Shown here: piece after piece, positions 63,216 to 64,000 of the stretch
How positions within the stretch are numbered: the stretch's first letter is position 1
How the letters are laid out: every line of letters starts with the position of its first letter
DNA from: an uncultured Gammaproteobacteria bacterium
Lineage (GTDB): Bacteria > Pseudomonadota > Gammaproteobacteria > Magnimaribacterales > Magnimaribacteraceae
Direction: 5' to 3'
NCBI GenBank assembly: GCA_913031395.1
Contig: CAJWDT010000003.1
Span: forward strand, 1 to 64,000
Length of the DNA: 64,000 nucleotides
Translations under genes and position numbers: made by a program
Notes under the pieces: generated by a model
What the model was told of the DNA's origin: nothing
Seen by the model: the letters and a program-made list of their open reading frames with translations, nothing else
The model's database searches: none

Positions 63216-64000
63216 ATGAAAAATAAAATCTTAATCTTGCTCATTTTTGTAACTAGTGGATGTTCTTCTATCCCAAGACTAACTCAAAATGATTCAATAG
63301 ATACTCTTATTCAAAAACCAGATCTCAACTATAAAACAAACTCTCTACCAAAAGTAATAAATATATTTTACTCAAATGAAAGAGAAGGCTATAAATTGCC
63401 AGATGAAGTCCAAGGTTTTCTCGAAAATTATTATTTTTATAAATTAAAAATTCAATATCAACCTAAATTGACTCTAATCTCCTTGGATTCTAAATCATGC
63501 AATAATCAAAATAATATTTCAGATTTAAATATAATTTTTGATATAAGCCATAATCAAGAAATATTCAGTGCTTCGCCCTGTCTTAAAACACTCACCAAAT
63601 CTAAGACCCTTTTTGTATCCAATAAAGACAATGACGCATTAAGTTTTGGTAGCTATTTCTTTATTTCACGTAAAAAGGAGGAAGAGAAATTACTAAATCT
63701 TATATCTTCTAAAAATAATATCGCTGTAATTGACTCTACTAAAACTTTAGATGCTCCGAAAATCATCCAGTATCTAGTTGATCAAGATAAAACCGTAGCA
63801 GAGCAAAGGACTTATTCTAATAAACAAAATAGTCAAAATATGTTTTCTGAGGTACTAATGGTAGATAGAAGTAAAGAGAGATTAAGAAAGTTATCTAGAA
63901 GATTATCTTTAGAAATTAGTGGTAATCCCCGAACAAGAAAAGATATTGATACCTTTGTCCTTTCTGTAGGATTGGATACGGCAAGAAACCTAAAACCTGC
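63216..64000 (+). CDS. lpoA: LpoA-like penicillin-binding-protein activator lipoprotein, truncated by window edge
   Basis: ATG at 63216 reads MKNKILILLIFVTSGCSSIPRL (lipobox); open to window end; divergent from rsmI as in other gammaproteobacteria; sequence itself is diverged. Confidence 0.6.
   Translation, partial: MKNKILILLIFVTSGCSSIPRLTQNDSIDTLIQKPDLNYKTNSLPKVINIFYSNEREGYKLPDEVQGFLENYYFYKLKIQYQPKLTLISLDSKSCNNQNNISDLNIIFDISHNQEIFSASPCLKTLTKSKTLFVSNKDNDALSFGSYFFISRKKEEEKLLNLISSKNNIAVIDSTKTLDAPKIIQYLVDQDKTVAEQRTYSNKQNSQNMFSEVLMVDRSKERLRKLSRRLSLEISGNPRTRKDIDTFVLSVGLDTARNLKP

Overview
This 64 kb AT-rich window is mostly conserved chromosomal core from what looks like a streamlined marine gammaproteobacterium (SAR86-like; the taxon is inferred from low GC, short intergenic spaces and gammaproteobacterial synteny). 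Nearly all genes lie on the minus strand. Main blocks: der-bamB-yfgM-hisS-ispG-rodZ-ndk-iscX-fdx-iscA-iscU-iscS-iscR; a plus-strand three-gene 2-oxoacid:ferredoxin oxidoreductase operon; purC-bamC-dapA / bcp / perM / bepA; HIT-DUF1543-DUF3147-crcB-tRNA-Lys; cpoB-pal-tolBARQ-ybgC-[PD-(D/E)XK nuclease]-yebC-aspS-fmdB-like / proS; thiolase-recA-pncC / fdxA / DUF368-pcm-surE-ispF-ispD-ftsB-eno-kdsA-pyrG; a diiron ferritin-like protein; dnaB-rplI-rpsR-rpsF; a complete but rearranged dcw cluster; rnpB, rsmI and a partial lpoA-like gene. There is no CRISPR array, rRNA operon, transposase or complete prophage. The best candidates for something new are: (1) a 674-aa ORF joining an integrase-type N-terminal domain to a GltD-like oxidoreductase plus ferredoxin, next to KorA/KorB-type subunits; (2) a phage-type PD-(D/E)XK nuclease where ruvCAB normally sits; (3) an ISC operon without hscBA; (4) ftsQAZ moved between ftsL and ftsI, with a lipobox-bearing FtsQ; (5) a ProRS lacking the editing insertion; (6) a cysteine-less FmdB-like protein; and (7) a triple AAAGTG MraZ box upstream of mraZ. 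All family calls come from reading the translated ORFs; no database search was run.
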